A stretch of DNA of 6,846 bases from JAQGHR01 sp031411935 (GCA_031411935.1 JANOBY010000176.1:1-6846), one strand, 5' to 3'; shown: positions 1 through 5,805, counted from the first letter of the stretch. Notes: generated by a model from the sequence alone, not told the origin. Made by a program: numbers and translations.

Positions 1-2
1 GG

Positions 3-425
3 CCTCGGGGCCGATCGCCTCGAGCGGGGCCACGGCGTAACGCTCGGGCGCGGCGTCGGCTGGTGGAGCAGACCCTGCACGACCGCCTGAAGGGGAACGA
101 GGCCCCGTTCGTGAGCCAGTTCGGACGCGCCGCGGGGCAGCCGCAGGAGGCCAGCGACTCGACCGTGCACCAGGCCCTGTTCCTGGCCAACGGCGAGCCC
201 GTGAATTCCTGGGTGGACGGGTTCGCGGGCCGCCTGGCCGCGATCGCCGACAACAACGCCCTGGCCGACGACCTCTACCTGAGCATCCTCACGAGACGCC
301 CCTCGCAGGAAGACCGCAACGACCTGGTCGCCTACCTCGCCACCAGGCCCGCCGACCGCAAGGGCGCGGTCAAGGACCTGGCCTGGGCCCTGTTCACCTC
401 CTCCGAGTTCCGATTCAGTCATTAG
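3..425 (+). CDS. DUF1553 (PSD1-type) protein, C-terminal end only
   Basis: This is the 3' end of a longer gene that enters from the left edge. From position 63 the protein reads VEQTLHDRLKGNEAPFV, later STVHQALFLANGEPVNSWV, LYLSILTRRPSQED and finally WALFTSSEFRFSH. That order (QALFLxNG, then LYxxxLxRxPxxxE, then a WAL..SSEF ending) is the usual end of DUF1553 proteins, the large planctomycete proteins that carry DUF1549 and often a cytochrome-c-like PSC domain. The biochemical role of the family is not established. The GTG at 63 is in frame but is not a credible true start, because the family normally has several hundred residues before this point. Bases 1-60 are open in this frame but give an Arg/Pro-rich peptide with poor third-position GC, so the link upstream is doubtful. 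The TAG stop at 423-425 lies inside the repeat array that follows. The DUF1501 gene 202 bp downstream is its usual partner. Confidence 0.82.
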   Translation, partial: PRGRSPRAGPRRNARARRRLVEQTLHDRLKGNEAPFVSQFGRAAGQPQEASDSTVHQALFLANGEPVNSWVDGFAGRLAAIADNNALADDLYLSILTRRPSQEDRNDLVAYLATRPADRKGAVKDLAWALFTSSEFRFSH

Positions 426-473
426 TCATTAGTCATTAGTCATTGGTCACTTGTCATTGGTCACTTGTCATTG
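418..473 (+). repeat. Heptamer tandem array, forward arm (8 units)
   Basis: Eight contiguous 7-bp units in the register GTCNNNN: GTCATTA three times, GTCATTG, GTCACTT, GTCATTG, GTCACTT, GTCATTG. The AT content contrasts sharply with the GC-rich surroundings. The first units overlap the last codons and the stop of the DUF1553 gene. The same heptamers occur in reverse complement at 548-610. It resembles the short tandemly repeated heptamers (STRR) described in filamentous cyanobacteria; that likeness is by pattern only. Confidence 0.95.
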
Positions 474-547
474 AAGTGTGTCGGGGCTCTTTAGGAACGC
501 ATTGTCGCGAGGTCGGGATGGCCCAAGGCATGGTCCGCCTCACTTTC
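474..547. other. Spacer between the two inverted heptamer arms
   Basis: This 74-bp piece of ordinary composition sits between the two arms. Its ends (GAAGTG from 473, CACTTTC to 547) continue the inverted symmetry with a one-base bulge. I see no gene, promoter or SD in it. The minus-strand reading is open throughout but shows no recognisable protein. If the whole 417-610 unit is mobile or repeated in the genome, this spacer would be its body. Confidence 0.5.
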
Positions 548-610
548 AAGTGACCAATGACAAGTGACCAATGACCAATGACCAATGACCAATGACAAGT
601 GACAAGTGAC
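548..610 (-). repeat. Heptamer tandem array, reverse arm (9 units)
   Basis: Nine contiguous 7-bp units, read on the plus strand as AAGTGAC or CAATGAC, the reverse complements of the GTCACTT and GTCATTG units at 418-473. The three innermost forward units pair perfectly with the units at 555-575 (21 bp), and further units pair with few mismatches. A transcript through 417-610 could therefore fold into a long stem. The array ends 17 bp before the DUF1501 start codon, so such a stem would form the 5' leader of that gene if it is co-transcribed with the DUF1553 gene. Confidence 0.95.
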
Positions 611-613
611 CAA

Positions 614-620
614 CAGGGAG
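614..620 (+). promoter_or_regulatory. Shine-Dalgarno of the DUF1501 gene
   Basis: An AGGGAG-like purine block ends 7 bases before the ATG at 628 and supports that start. The bases GGGA (616-619) can pair with TCCC (623-626) across a three-base loop, a weak 4-bp hairpin over the SD. Confidence 0.55.
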
Positions 621-627
621 CTTCCCC

Positions 628-1917
628 ATGCGATGCGACTACTCTTGCCGATCCGATGAGCATGTGATGAACCGGCGAGGATTTCTCGGCGGGGTCGCCG
701 GGCTCGGCCTGGGGGCGGCGTCGGGATTGGGTTCGCTGTTCGGTCGGTCGGGCGCGGCCTCGGCGGCCATGGCCGACCAGGGCAAGCAAATGCTCGTGGT
801 GTGGCTCGCGGGCGGGTCCAGCCAGCTGGAGACGTGGGACCCGAAGCCGGGCACCGTCACCGGGGGACCTTTCCGCGCGATCGAGACCAGCGTCCCCGGC
901 GTGAAGATCTGCGAGCTCCTGCCCGGCACCGCGAAGCAGATGCACCGCATGGCACTCGTCCGTGGGGTCAACACGAAAGAGGATGATCACGGCAAGGGGC
1001 ATTACCTCATGCACACCGGCCGCCCGCAAACGCCGGGCGCCGAGCACCCCCACCTGGGCTCGATCGCCGCGAGGTTCCTCAACCCCGAGGAAGGCCCCCT
1101 GCCCGGCTACATCCACATCACGCCCGGGGGCGGAGGGCTCGGCGGGAGCGAGGCCGCGATCCTCGGCCCCAAGTACGGGGCGCTCTACCTGGGCAACGGC
1201 CAGCCCCCGAACAACACGGGCCGACCGCTCCCGCCCGAGGCCGACGCCGCGCGTCACGCCCTCCGCCGACGCATGAACGACCGCTTCGCCACGCGCAGGC
1301 GTACCGCCGAGACCGACGCCTACACCACCACGTACGAGCAAGCCTTGCAGCTCATGGAGCGCCGCGAGGTGTTCGACGTGTCGAAGGAGCCCGAGCGCGA
1401 CCGCGATCGCTACGGGAGCCACGACTTCGGCCGCCACTGCCTGCTCGCCCGCCGGTTGCTCGAGGCCGGCTCGACCTTCGTGCAGGTCACGCATTCGAAT
1501 TACGACACGCATAACGAGAACTTTGCTTTCCACCTCGAACAGCTCGGCGAGTTCGACCAGGGGTTCTCCACCCTGCTGGACGACCTGGCCCAGCGCGGGC
1601 GGCTGGACAACACGCTGGTGGTCGTCATGAGCGAGTTCGGCCGCACGCCCAGTATCAACTACCTGTACGGGCGCGACCACTGGAGCGCCGCGTGGTCGAT
1701 CGCCCTGGCCGGGTGCGGGATCAAGGGGGGCGCGGTGGTCGGCAAGACGAACGACAAGGGGACCGAGGTCGTGGACCGCCAGGTCGGCGCCGGGCACCTG
1801 TTCCACACGTACCTGAAGGCCGTGGGGCTGGACGCGAAGGGGGACTTCCTCGTGAACGGGCGGAACATCCAGGTCGCCGACCCCGCCGCCTCGCCGATCG
1901 CGGAGCTGCTCGCATGA
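628..1917 (+). CDS. DUF1501 family protein, Tat-exported
   Basis: A 429-residue protein of the DUF1501 family, which belongs to the alkaline phosphatase/sulfatase-like superfamily; its substrate is unknown. The N-terminus has a twin-arginine signal: N15-R16-R17-G-F-L, a Gly/Ala/Leu-rich stretch to about residue 40, and a possible ASA cleavage site at 44-46, so export across the inner membrane as a folded protein is expected. Family hallmarks are visible: VVWLAGGSSQLETWDPKPG around 57-75, HYLMHTGRPQ at 125-134, THSNYDTHNEN at 288-298, MSEFGRTP at 334-341 and GRDHW at 348-352. The Asp and His residues in the last three are plausible metal ligands by analogy with the superfamily; this is inference. 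Length is normal for the family. The start at 628 is preferred over the ATG at 667 because of the SD and because planctomycete members commonly begin with a short MxCD-type leader before the Arg pair. It overlaps the WD40 gene by ATGA, indicating translational coupling. Confidence 0.93.
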   Translation: MRCDYSCRSDEHVMNRRGFLGGVAGLGLGAASGLGSLFGRSGAASAAMADQGKQMLVVWLAGGSSQLETWDPKPGTVTGGPFRAIETSVPGVKICELLPGTAKQMHRMALVRGVNTKEDDHGKGHYLMHTGRPQTPGAEHPHLGSIAARFLNPEEGPLPGYIHITPGGGGLGGSEAAILGPKYGALYLGNGQPPNNTGRPLPPEADAARHALRRRMNDRFATRRRTAETDAYTTTYEQALQLMERREVFDVSKEPERDRDRYGSHDFGRHCLLARRLLEAGSTFVQVTHSNYDTHNENFAFHLEQLGEFDQGFSTLLDDLAQRGRLDNTLVVVMSEFGRTPSINYLYGRDHWSAAWSIALAGCGIKGGAVVGKTNDKGTEVVDRQVGAGHLFHTYLKAVGLDAKGDFLVNGRNIQVADPAASPIAELLA

Positions 1918-2930
1918 GTGCCGACCCCTCCGCGATCGACCCGGCGAAGACGCACCTCGTCAAGGATCTGGTCCACGACCGCGCGCTGGTGTCCTGCCGA
2001 TTCGACGCGCAGGGCCGGTTCGTGTTCGCCGGGAGCGAGGACAACTCGGTCGTGTGCTGGGACCTGGCCTCGGGCGCGAAGACGGTCCTGGCCGCGCACG
2101 ACAGCTGGCCCCACGCCCTGGCCTCCACGCCCGACGGCCAGACCCTGCTCACCGGCGCGTGCGACGGTCGCCTGATCTGGTGGCCCTGCGCGGCCGAGAA
2201 GCCCTCCCCTTCGCGTACGATCGAGGCCCACGCCGGGTGGGTGAACTCGGTCGCCGTGAGCCCCGACGGCAAGCTCATCGCCACCGCGGGCAATGACCGC
2301 CTGGTCAAGCTCTGGTCGGCGGAGGACGGGTCGCTGATCCAGGAATTGCCCGGCCACCCCAAATATGTTTATCAGGCCACGTTCGACCCCTCGGGCCGGT
2401 TCCTGGCCTCGGCCGACATCGCCGGCCTGGTGATCCTGTGGGACGTGAGCGTCCGCAAGGAGGCCCGCCGGCTCGACGCGGGCAAGCTCTCCAAGTACGA
2501 CCAGGGGCAGGGCGTGGACTACGGAGGCGCACGCGGGCTGGCGTTCTCCGCCGACGGCCAGATGCTCTTCGTGGCCGGGCTGATCGAGGCCTCCAACCCC
2601 CTGGGCGCGGTGAGCAACCCGGCGCTCGTGGCGATCGACACGAGGGAAGGCGGCGCCGCGCCCTTCCTGCACCGGCCCAAGGACGACCTCAAGGGCGTGG
2701 CCTGGGGCGTGAAGCCGCACCCCGGAGGATTCCTGATCGCCGTGACGGGAGGCACCGGGGGCGGTGCCCTGCTCTTCTGGAAGCCCGGCGAGGTCAACGA
2801 GTTCGCCAGGGTGGCCCTGCCCAACACCGGCCGGGCCCTGGACCTCCACCCCGACGCGATCCGCGTGGCCACCGCCCACCACGACGGCCACGTCCGCATC
2901 TGGAGCCTGACCGAGAAGCCCCCGGGTTGA
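1914..2930 (+). CDS. WD40-repeat protein
   Basis: A 338-residue beta-propeller protein. The ATG overlaps the DUF1501 stop (ATGA, 1914-1917), so it is very likely the second gene of an operon. WD-type blades are clear at about residues 15-51 (ending VVCWDL), 56-91 (LIWWP), 101-135 (VKLWS), 144-178 (VILWDV) and 297-332 (VRIWSL); more divergent blades fall at about 205-242 and 255-290, giving about seven, a full ring. The phrases SPDGKLIATAGNDRLVKLW and DPSGRFLASAD are textbook blade sequence. No signal peptide or membrane segment is visible, so the protein is predicted to be cytoplasmic, unlike its exported partner. WD40 propellers bind other proteins and have no activity of their own; the partner is unknown. 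WD40 genes often lie beside DUF1549/DUF1553 and DUF1501 genes in planctomycetes. Confidence 0.93.
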   Translation: MSADPSAIDPAKTHLVKDLVHDRALVSCRFDAQGRFVFAGSEDNSVVCWDLASGAKTVLAAHDSWPHALASTPDGQTLLTGACDGRLIWWPCAAEKPSPSRTIEAHAGWVNSVAVSPDGKLIATAGNDRLVKLWSAEDGSLIQELPGHPKYVYQATFDPSGRFLASADIAGLVILWDVSVRKEARRLDAGKLSKYDQGQGVDYGGARGLAFSADGQMLFVAGLIEASNPLGAVSNPALVAIDTREGGAAPFLHRPKDDLKGVAWGVKPHPGGFLIAVTGGTGGGALLFWKPGEVNEFARVALPNTGRALDLHPDAIRVATAHHDGHVRIWSLTEKPPG

Positions 2931-2938
2931 GGTCGTCC

Positions 2939-2970
2939 CCTGCCTCACACCCGTCTCCCCGTGGGGCAGG
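2939..2970 (+). terminator. Hairpin just after the WD40 stop, possible terminator
   Basis: CCTGCC at 2939-2944 pairs with GGCAGG at 2965-2970; alternatively CCCC-GT-GGGG (2957-2966) forms a small inner stem. It starts 9 bases after the WD40 stop codon, where a terminator is expected. There is no T-run after it, so an intrinsic terminator is not well supported. Confidence 0.25.
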
Positions 2971-2985
2971 CGTCGGGCGAAGAGT

Positions 2986-3064
2986 TTCACGCAGAGAACA
3001 CGGGGAGGAGAGTTCCTGAAGAGCTCTTCCTCTACTCTGCGGATCTGTGCGCCCTCCGCGTGAA
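2986..3064. repeat. Intergenic inverted repeat with CACGCAGAG/CTCCGCGTG arms
   Basis: TTCACGCAGAG (2986-2996) and CTCCGCGTGAA (3054-3064) are inverted copies matching at 10 of 11 positions. The perfect 12-bp palindrome GAAGAGCTCTTC (3018-3029) lies near the centre, flanked by partly complementary AGAGT and ACTCT. Next to it, 3091-3112 repeats GAGGACACGGAGGA-like words. I recall similar 'cacgcagagaacacgg' sequence as dispersed intergenic repeats in several bacteria, but this is from memory. Confidence 0.6.
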
Positions 3065-3121
3065 GCGTCTTGCCGGGGGATTTCCCGCGGACACGTGGAG
3101 GACACGGAGGATGGGACAGAA

Positions 3122-3268
3122 ACTCGGTCCCATGCTCCGCGTGGGAATGCCGTCTTCGAGGCTCCGCCGCGTCCGCGATCGACACCCGCCCAGGCACGGA
3201 TTTCTGCCGACCGGAGACACCGACGCGGAGCGTCGAGGACGGCATTCCCACGCGGAGCTTGGAAACGA
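3122..3268. repeat. About 147-bp palindromic element, 21-bp perfect arms
   Basis: The arm at 3134-3154 (beginning GCTCCGCGTGGGAATGCC) is perfectly repeated in reverse complement at 3238-3258, 21 bp. Weaker symmetry extends outward to about 3122 and 3268 and inward as CTCCGCCGCGTC (3162-3173) against GACGCGGAGCG (3222-3232). The non-palindromic centre (about 3174-3221) gives unequal halves. There is no transposase, so this is a MITE-like or REP-like unit. Because of the symmetry, both strands encode near-identical peptides (SAWEC...EDGIPTRS). I recall such peptides from spurious planctomycete ORFs; this was not checked. Confidence 0.8.
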
Positions 3269-3417
3269 GGGGAGGCCCAGCTTCCCTCCCGGTCTTCTCC
3301 GCGCGGGGTGGCCCTGGTGGGTTGCCCACCCGTGACACCCGGCGATCCTCCGGGAGAAGGATCGGATCAAGGTGGGGGCGTCGGGTCCGGGCGACTCGCG
3401 AGCATTCCCCTCAGAGA

Positions 3418-3448
3418 AGATCATCGGGGCGTGCGGTCGCGATGATCT
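3418..3448. repeat. 9-bp perfect hairpin
   Basis: AGATCATCG (3418-3426) and CGATGATCT (3440-3448) are perfect inverted copies with a 13-base loop. A short T-run (3460-3464) begins 12 bases later on the plus strand, too far for a normal intrinsic terminator. Its role is unknown. Confidence 0.5.
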
Positions 3449-3503
3449 GGGAGGGGGGATTTTTCTTCGCGATTCTCGGCCGATCGGAGGGGGCCCATGC
3501 CGG

Positions 3504-3557
3504 AAAACGAACCCAAAACGAACCCAATTTTGGGTTCGTTTTTGGAAACGAACCCAA
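3504..3557. repeat. AACGAACCCA repeat cluster with alternative hairpins
   Basis: AAAACGAACCCA occurs at 3504-3515 and again overlapping at 3515-3526, AAACGAACCCA at 3546-3556, and a shorter outlying copy near 3638-3648. One inverted copy, TTGGGTTCGTTTT, is at 3530-3542. That central copy pairs perfectly either with 3515-3527 (13 bp) or with 3546-3557 (12 bp), so two stem-loops exclude each other. The block is AT-rich against its surroundings. It could act as a bidirectional terminator between convergent operons, but it lies 570 bp from WD40 and about 190 bp from the GH16 stop. Confidence 0.75.
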
Positions 3558-3569
3558 CCTCGACCCGCG

Positions 3570-3586
3570 CGTTTCCGGCGGAAACT
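3570..3586. repeat. 17-bp palindrome, copy 1 (CGTTTCC-GGC-GGAAACT)
   Basis: GTTTCC and GGAAAC flank a 3-base centre; the outermost pair is C/T, so the stem is 6 bp. It shares design and length with the two copies upstream of parA at 5789-5805 and 5855-5871. It lies in the gene-free region, about 2.2 kb from the other copies. Confidence 0.7.
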
Positions 3587-3744
3587 CAAGATTCTCACGC
3601 CCCAGGCCCCGGTTTTTCGCGAAATGTGATTTTGCAGAACGAACCCATTGGGGCCGCCCTCGCGACTCCTCCCGAAGCCCGTTCGGGGGGTCCGGGACCG
3701 GGAGGGGAATCGCGACCGATCCGCGACGACCTCCGGGGGCCCGT

Positions 3745-4713
3745 TCACGGGTTCGCGAACGGGAGCTTCCCCTCGCCGCGGAGGGCGGGCTTCCCGTAGC
3801 CCTCGATCCGGTCATACACGCGGACGTGGTCCACGATCATCTCCGCCGGAAATTTCGTGGATCGGTCGGGGTTGCCCAGGAACCTCCCGCCGACGGCCAC
3901 GTTCATCACGAGATAGAACGGCCGGTCGAACGGGGCGGGCCAGGGGTTGAGATCGGCCTCGTTCGCCGGGGGCTTCCCGCGGCCGTTCTCGACCTGGCTG
4001 CTGCTCCACCAGAAGGTCTGCGTGGCGAAGAGCGTGTCGTCCACGTACCACCGCATGGCGCCGGGCTCCCATTCCAGGGCGTACACGTGGAACTCGGCGA
4101 TCGTGCCCTTGCCCGGCAGAAGGAAATCGACGCTGGTGTTCAGGTTGACGGGCCACTGGGCCCCGTAGTGGAGGGTGCCCAGGATCTTGCCGGGCTCCTG
4201 TCCTCGGGCTTCGAGGATGTCGATCTCGCCCGAGGAGGGCCACGTCCCGTAGGTGTCGCTCTGCGGGAGCATCCAGAGCGCGGGCCACACGCCCTGGCCG
4301 GTGGGGAGCTTGGCGCGGAACTCGAACCGGCCGTATCGCTTGTTGAACAGGGCCGACCCGTCGCGCTTGCGGGTCTTGAGCCGGGCCGAGGTGTAGCCGC
4401 TGCCCAGGTGCGACTCCTTGATCGCGCGGAGGTGGAGCATCCCGCCCTCGACGAAGCTGTTCTCGGGCTCGCGGGTGTAGAACTGGAGCTCGTCGTTGCC
4501 CCAGCCGGGGATCCACTGGTTGGCGTTGTAGTCGTAGAAGCCGTTCCCGGTATCGAAGTCCCACTTCGCCCGGTCGATCGCGGTCCCGTCGAACTCGTCG
4601 CTCCACACGAGCTTCCAGCCGGGCTTCACGGCCTGGGCGGAGGCCGTCGGGACGATCAGGGAGATCAGGAAGGCGACCGCGGCCCATCGGGGGCGAATCG
4701 GGGGGAGAGTCAT
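3745..4713 (-). CDS. Secreted glycoside hydrolase family 16 (laminarinase-like)
   Basis: A 322-residue enzyme with a Sec signal peptide: basic start RPRW, hydrophobic stretch 11-21, and probable cleavage after ASA at residue 26. The mature part opens with WKLVWSDEFDGTAIDRAKW, the typical GH16 entry strand. The active site is GEIDILEARG at 162-171: E163 nucleophile, D165 and E168 acid/base, in the E-x-D-x-x-E (beta-bulge) form of laminarinases, lichenase-like enzymes, agarases and related members. GVWPALWMLP (141-150), the Trp pair at 235-236 and NVAVGG (271-276) are also typical. It probably cuts beta-1,3- or 1,3/1,4-glucan or a galactan, outside the cytoplasm; the exact substrate cannot be read from sequence. 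No extra carbohydrate-binding module or anchor is present. It follows lpxA on the same strand after 147 bp, possibly co-transcribed, with no clear SD. The stop lies in a short palindrome (3740-3763). Confidence 0.93.
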   Translation of the reverse strand: MTLPPIRPRWAAVAFLISLIVPTASAQAVKPGWKLVWSDEFDGTAIDRAKWDFDTGNGFYDYNANQWIPGWGNDELQFYTREPENSFVEGGMLHLRAIKESHLGSGYTSARLKTRKRDGSALFNKRYGRFEFRAKLPTGQGVWPALWMLPQSDTYGTWPSSGEIDILEARGQEPGKILGTLHYGAQWPVNLNTSVDFLLPGKGTIAEFHVYALEWEPGAMRWYVDDTLFATQTFWWSSSQVENGRGKPPANEADLNPWPAPFDRPFYLVMNVAVGGRFLGNPDRSTKFPAEMIVDHVRVYDRIEGYGKPALRGEGKLPFANP

Positions 4714-4860
4714 GGCGAGTCTCGAAGGCGAAGGGAAGGGCGGGTCGAGCGACCGCCCGGGTCTGGGGTTTCCCCCCTCGGCACGTCCAGGGTGCGGGAC
4801 CCGGGCTCGCGGCGGGGCGGGCAGGGGCCGGGACGCGGCCGGGCGGGGGGGATTGGAGGC
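4714..4860. other. lpxA to GH16 gap, GC-rich
   Basis: A 147-bp gap between two minus-strand genes. It is extremely GC-rich, with C-runs and G-runs, and I could not identify a clean terminator, promoter or SD for the GH16 gene. Co-transcription from lpxA remains possible. Confidence 0.4.
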
Positions 4861-5661
4861 TCAGTGGCCTCGGGCCCGGCCGAGCTTTCCGCCTCTTTGG
4901 GCGTGGAGGAAGTCGAGCAGGCGGCGGACGCTGGGGGTGATCTGGCCGACGGTCTTGAGGGCCTCCTCGGCGCGGATCAGGTCCACGCGGTCCGCGTAGA
5001 GGAGGCGGTAGGCGAGCCTCAGGGCGGTGACCTCCTCCTTGCTCAGCTCGATCGAACGGAGGCTCGCGGCGTTCAGGGCGGAGACCTCGGCGGGGTTGCC
5101 CTTGGCGACCATGAACGGGGGGAGATCGCGCCCGACCTTGGCCAGCGGCAGGGCCAGGCTGTGCCCCCCTATGGTCACGAATTGCAGGGCCACCGAGCCG
5201 TCGGCCATGGTGGCGTACGACTCGATGCGGACGTGGCCGGCGAGAAGGACCTTGGCCCCCAGGTGCACCCCGTCGCCCAGGATGCAGTCGTGCGCCACGT
5301 GCGACCCGCTGGCCAGGACGTTGTGGTCGCCCACGCGGGTCACGCCCTCTTCCTTGTCGGTGCCCCGGCTGATGGTCACGTTGTCGCGGACCTCGTTGTG
5401 GTCGCCCATGACCACGCGGGTGGGGGAGCCCCGGTACGACACGTCCTGCGGCTCGCACCCGATGGCCGAGAACCGCCCCACGGTGTTGAACTCGCCCAGG
5501 GTCACGATCCCCCGGATCGACGCGTGGCCGATCAGGCGAGTTCCCCGCCCGATCACGACCTCGGGGCCGACCACGCAGAAGGGGCCAATCTCGACCCCAT
5601 GGTCCAGCTCGGCCCGAGGGTCGACGCTCGCCGTCGCGTCGATTCGGGTTATGGTGTCCAA
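4861..5661 (-). CDS. lpxA: Acyl-ACP:UDP-N-acetylglucosamine O-acyltransferase
   Basis: LpxA transfers a hydroxyacyl chain from acyl-ACP to the 3-OH of UDP-GlcNAc, the first step of lipid A synthesis, in the cytoplasm. The 266-residue length matches the family (about 260). Residues 5-185 form the left-handed beta-helix hexapeptide repeats (VEIGPFCVVGPEVVIG and similar). Lineup with E. coli LpxA is clear: FSAIGCEPQDVSYRGSPTRVVMGDHNEVRDNVTISRGT (64-101), SHVAHDCILGD (120-130) with H124 matching catalytic His125, and a C-terminal helical domain from about 189 with NPAEVSALNAASLRS. The start is TTG at 5661, giving MDTITRIDATASVDPRA; it is fixed by a GGAGGAG Shine-Dalgarno ending 5 bases upstream and by the family's usual N-terminus. 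The frame stays open far upstream across parA, but that part is antisense sequence, not protein. Presence of lpxA implies a lipid A-containing outer membrane. GH16 lies downstream. Confidence 0.95.
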   Translation of the reverse strand: MDTITRIDATASVDPRAELDHGVEIGPFCVVGPEVVIGRGTRLIGHASIRGIVTLGEFNTVGRFSAIGCEPQDVSYRGSPTRVVMGDHNEVRDNVTISRGTDKEEGVTRVGDHNVLASGSHVAHDCILGDGVHLGAKVLLAGHVRIESYATMADGSVALQFVTIGGHSLALPLAKVGRDLPPFMVAKGNPAEVSALNAASLRSIELSKEEVTALRLAYRLLYADRVDLIRAEEALKTVGQITPSVRRLLDFLHAQRGGKLGRARGH

Positions 5662-5682
5662 GCAAACTCCTCCGCCGGAGGA
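5662..5682 (-). promoter_or_regulatory. lpxA ribosome binding site inside a hairpin
   Basis: On the minus strand the leader reads TCCTCC-GGC-GGAGGA followed by GTTTGC and the TTG start. TCCTCC (5677-5682) is perfectly complementary to the SD GGAGGA (5668-5673) across a 3-base loop, so the SD would be buried in a 6-bp stem with four G-C pairs. Spacing to TTG is about 6 bases, normal for an active SD. Confidence 0.7.
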
Positions 5683-5788
5683 TGGTCCGGCCCATGCTTT
5701 TGTATCATGACGGGATCTCGGTCGAACGTCGAGACCCCTGTGGAGCTTTGCGGGCTTTGCCCCGTTTCGCCCAGTTCGCCAGGCTTGC

Positions 5789-5805
5789 CGTTTCCCGCCG
5801 AAACG
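5789..5805. repeat. 17-bp palindrome, copy 2 (CGTTTC-CCGCC-GAAACG)
   Basis: CGTTTC (5789-5794) and GAAACG (5800-5805) form a perfect 6-bp inverted repeat around a 5-base centre. Centre at 5797, 66 bp from the centre of copy 3. It is 130 bp upstream of parA and of the same design as 3570-3586. Confidence 0.75.

Larger units (their letters stand above)
2931..3744. other. Gene-free, repeat-rich intergenic region
   Basis: I find no convincing gene in these 814 bases. Open frames exist on both strands, but they read Arg/Pro/Ser-rich, change composition inside the repeats and have no recognisable domains. The region lies between the 3' ends of two convergent units, WD40 on plus and GH16 on minus. 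It holds several unlike inverted repeats, annotated separately. In addition, GGTGGG-TTG-CCCACC (3316-3330) is a perfect small hairpin, CCCGAA/TTCGGG (3671-3687) is a 6-bp stem, and CCCGTTC/GAACGGG (3740-3763) overlaps the GH16 stop codon. Confidence 0.7.

Noticed and set aside
418..610. CRISPR array
   Set aside because: The repeat units are 7 bp, contiguous and without unique spacers, and the second block is inverted. There is no cas gene.
454..1806. A 450-codon minus-strand open frame through the DUF1501 gene
   Set aside because: It is a shadow of the DUF1501 gene, whose conserved motifs are on the plus strand; the part outside it translates the heptamer repeats.
3418..3464. Intrinsic terminator formed by the 9-bp stem and the later T-run
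   Set aside because: The T-run starts 12 bases after the stem and the loop is 13 bases, so the geometry is wrong.
3740..3763. Terminator of GH16 at its stop codon
   Set aside because: The stem overlaps the coding end and no T-run follows on the minus strand.
5695..5740. Sigma-70 type promoter for lpxA on the minus strand (TACAAA-like -10 near 5698-5703)
   Set aside because: Only about 4 of 6 positions match the -10, with no acceptable -35 at the right spacing. It is simply the one AT-rich spot.
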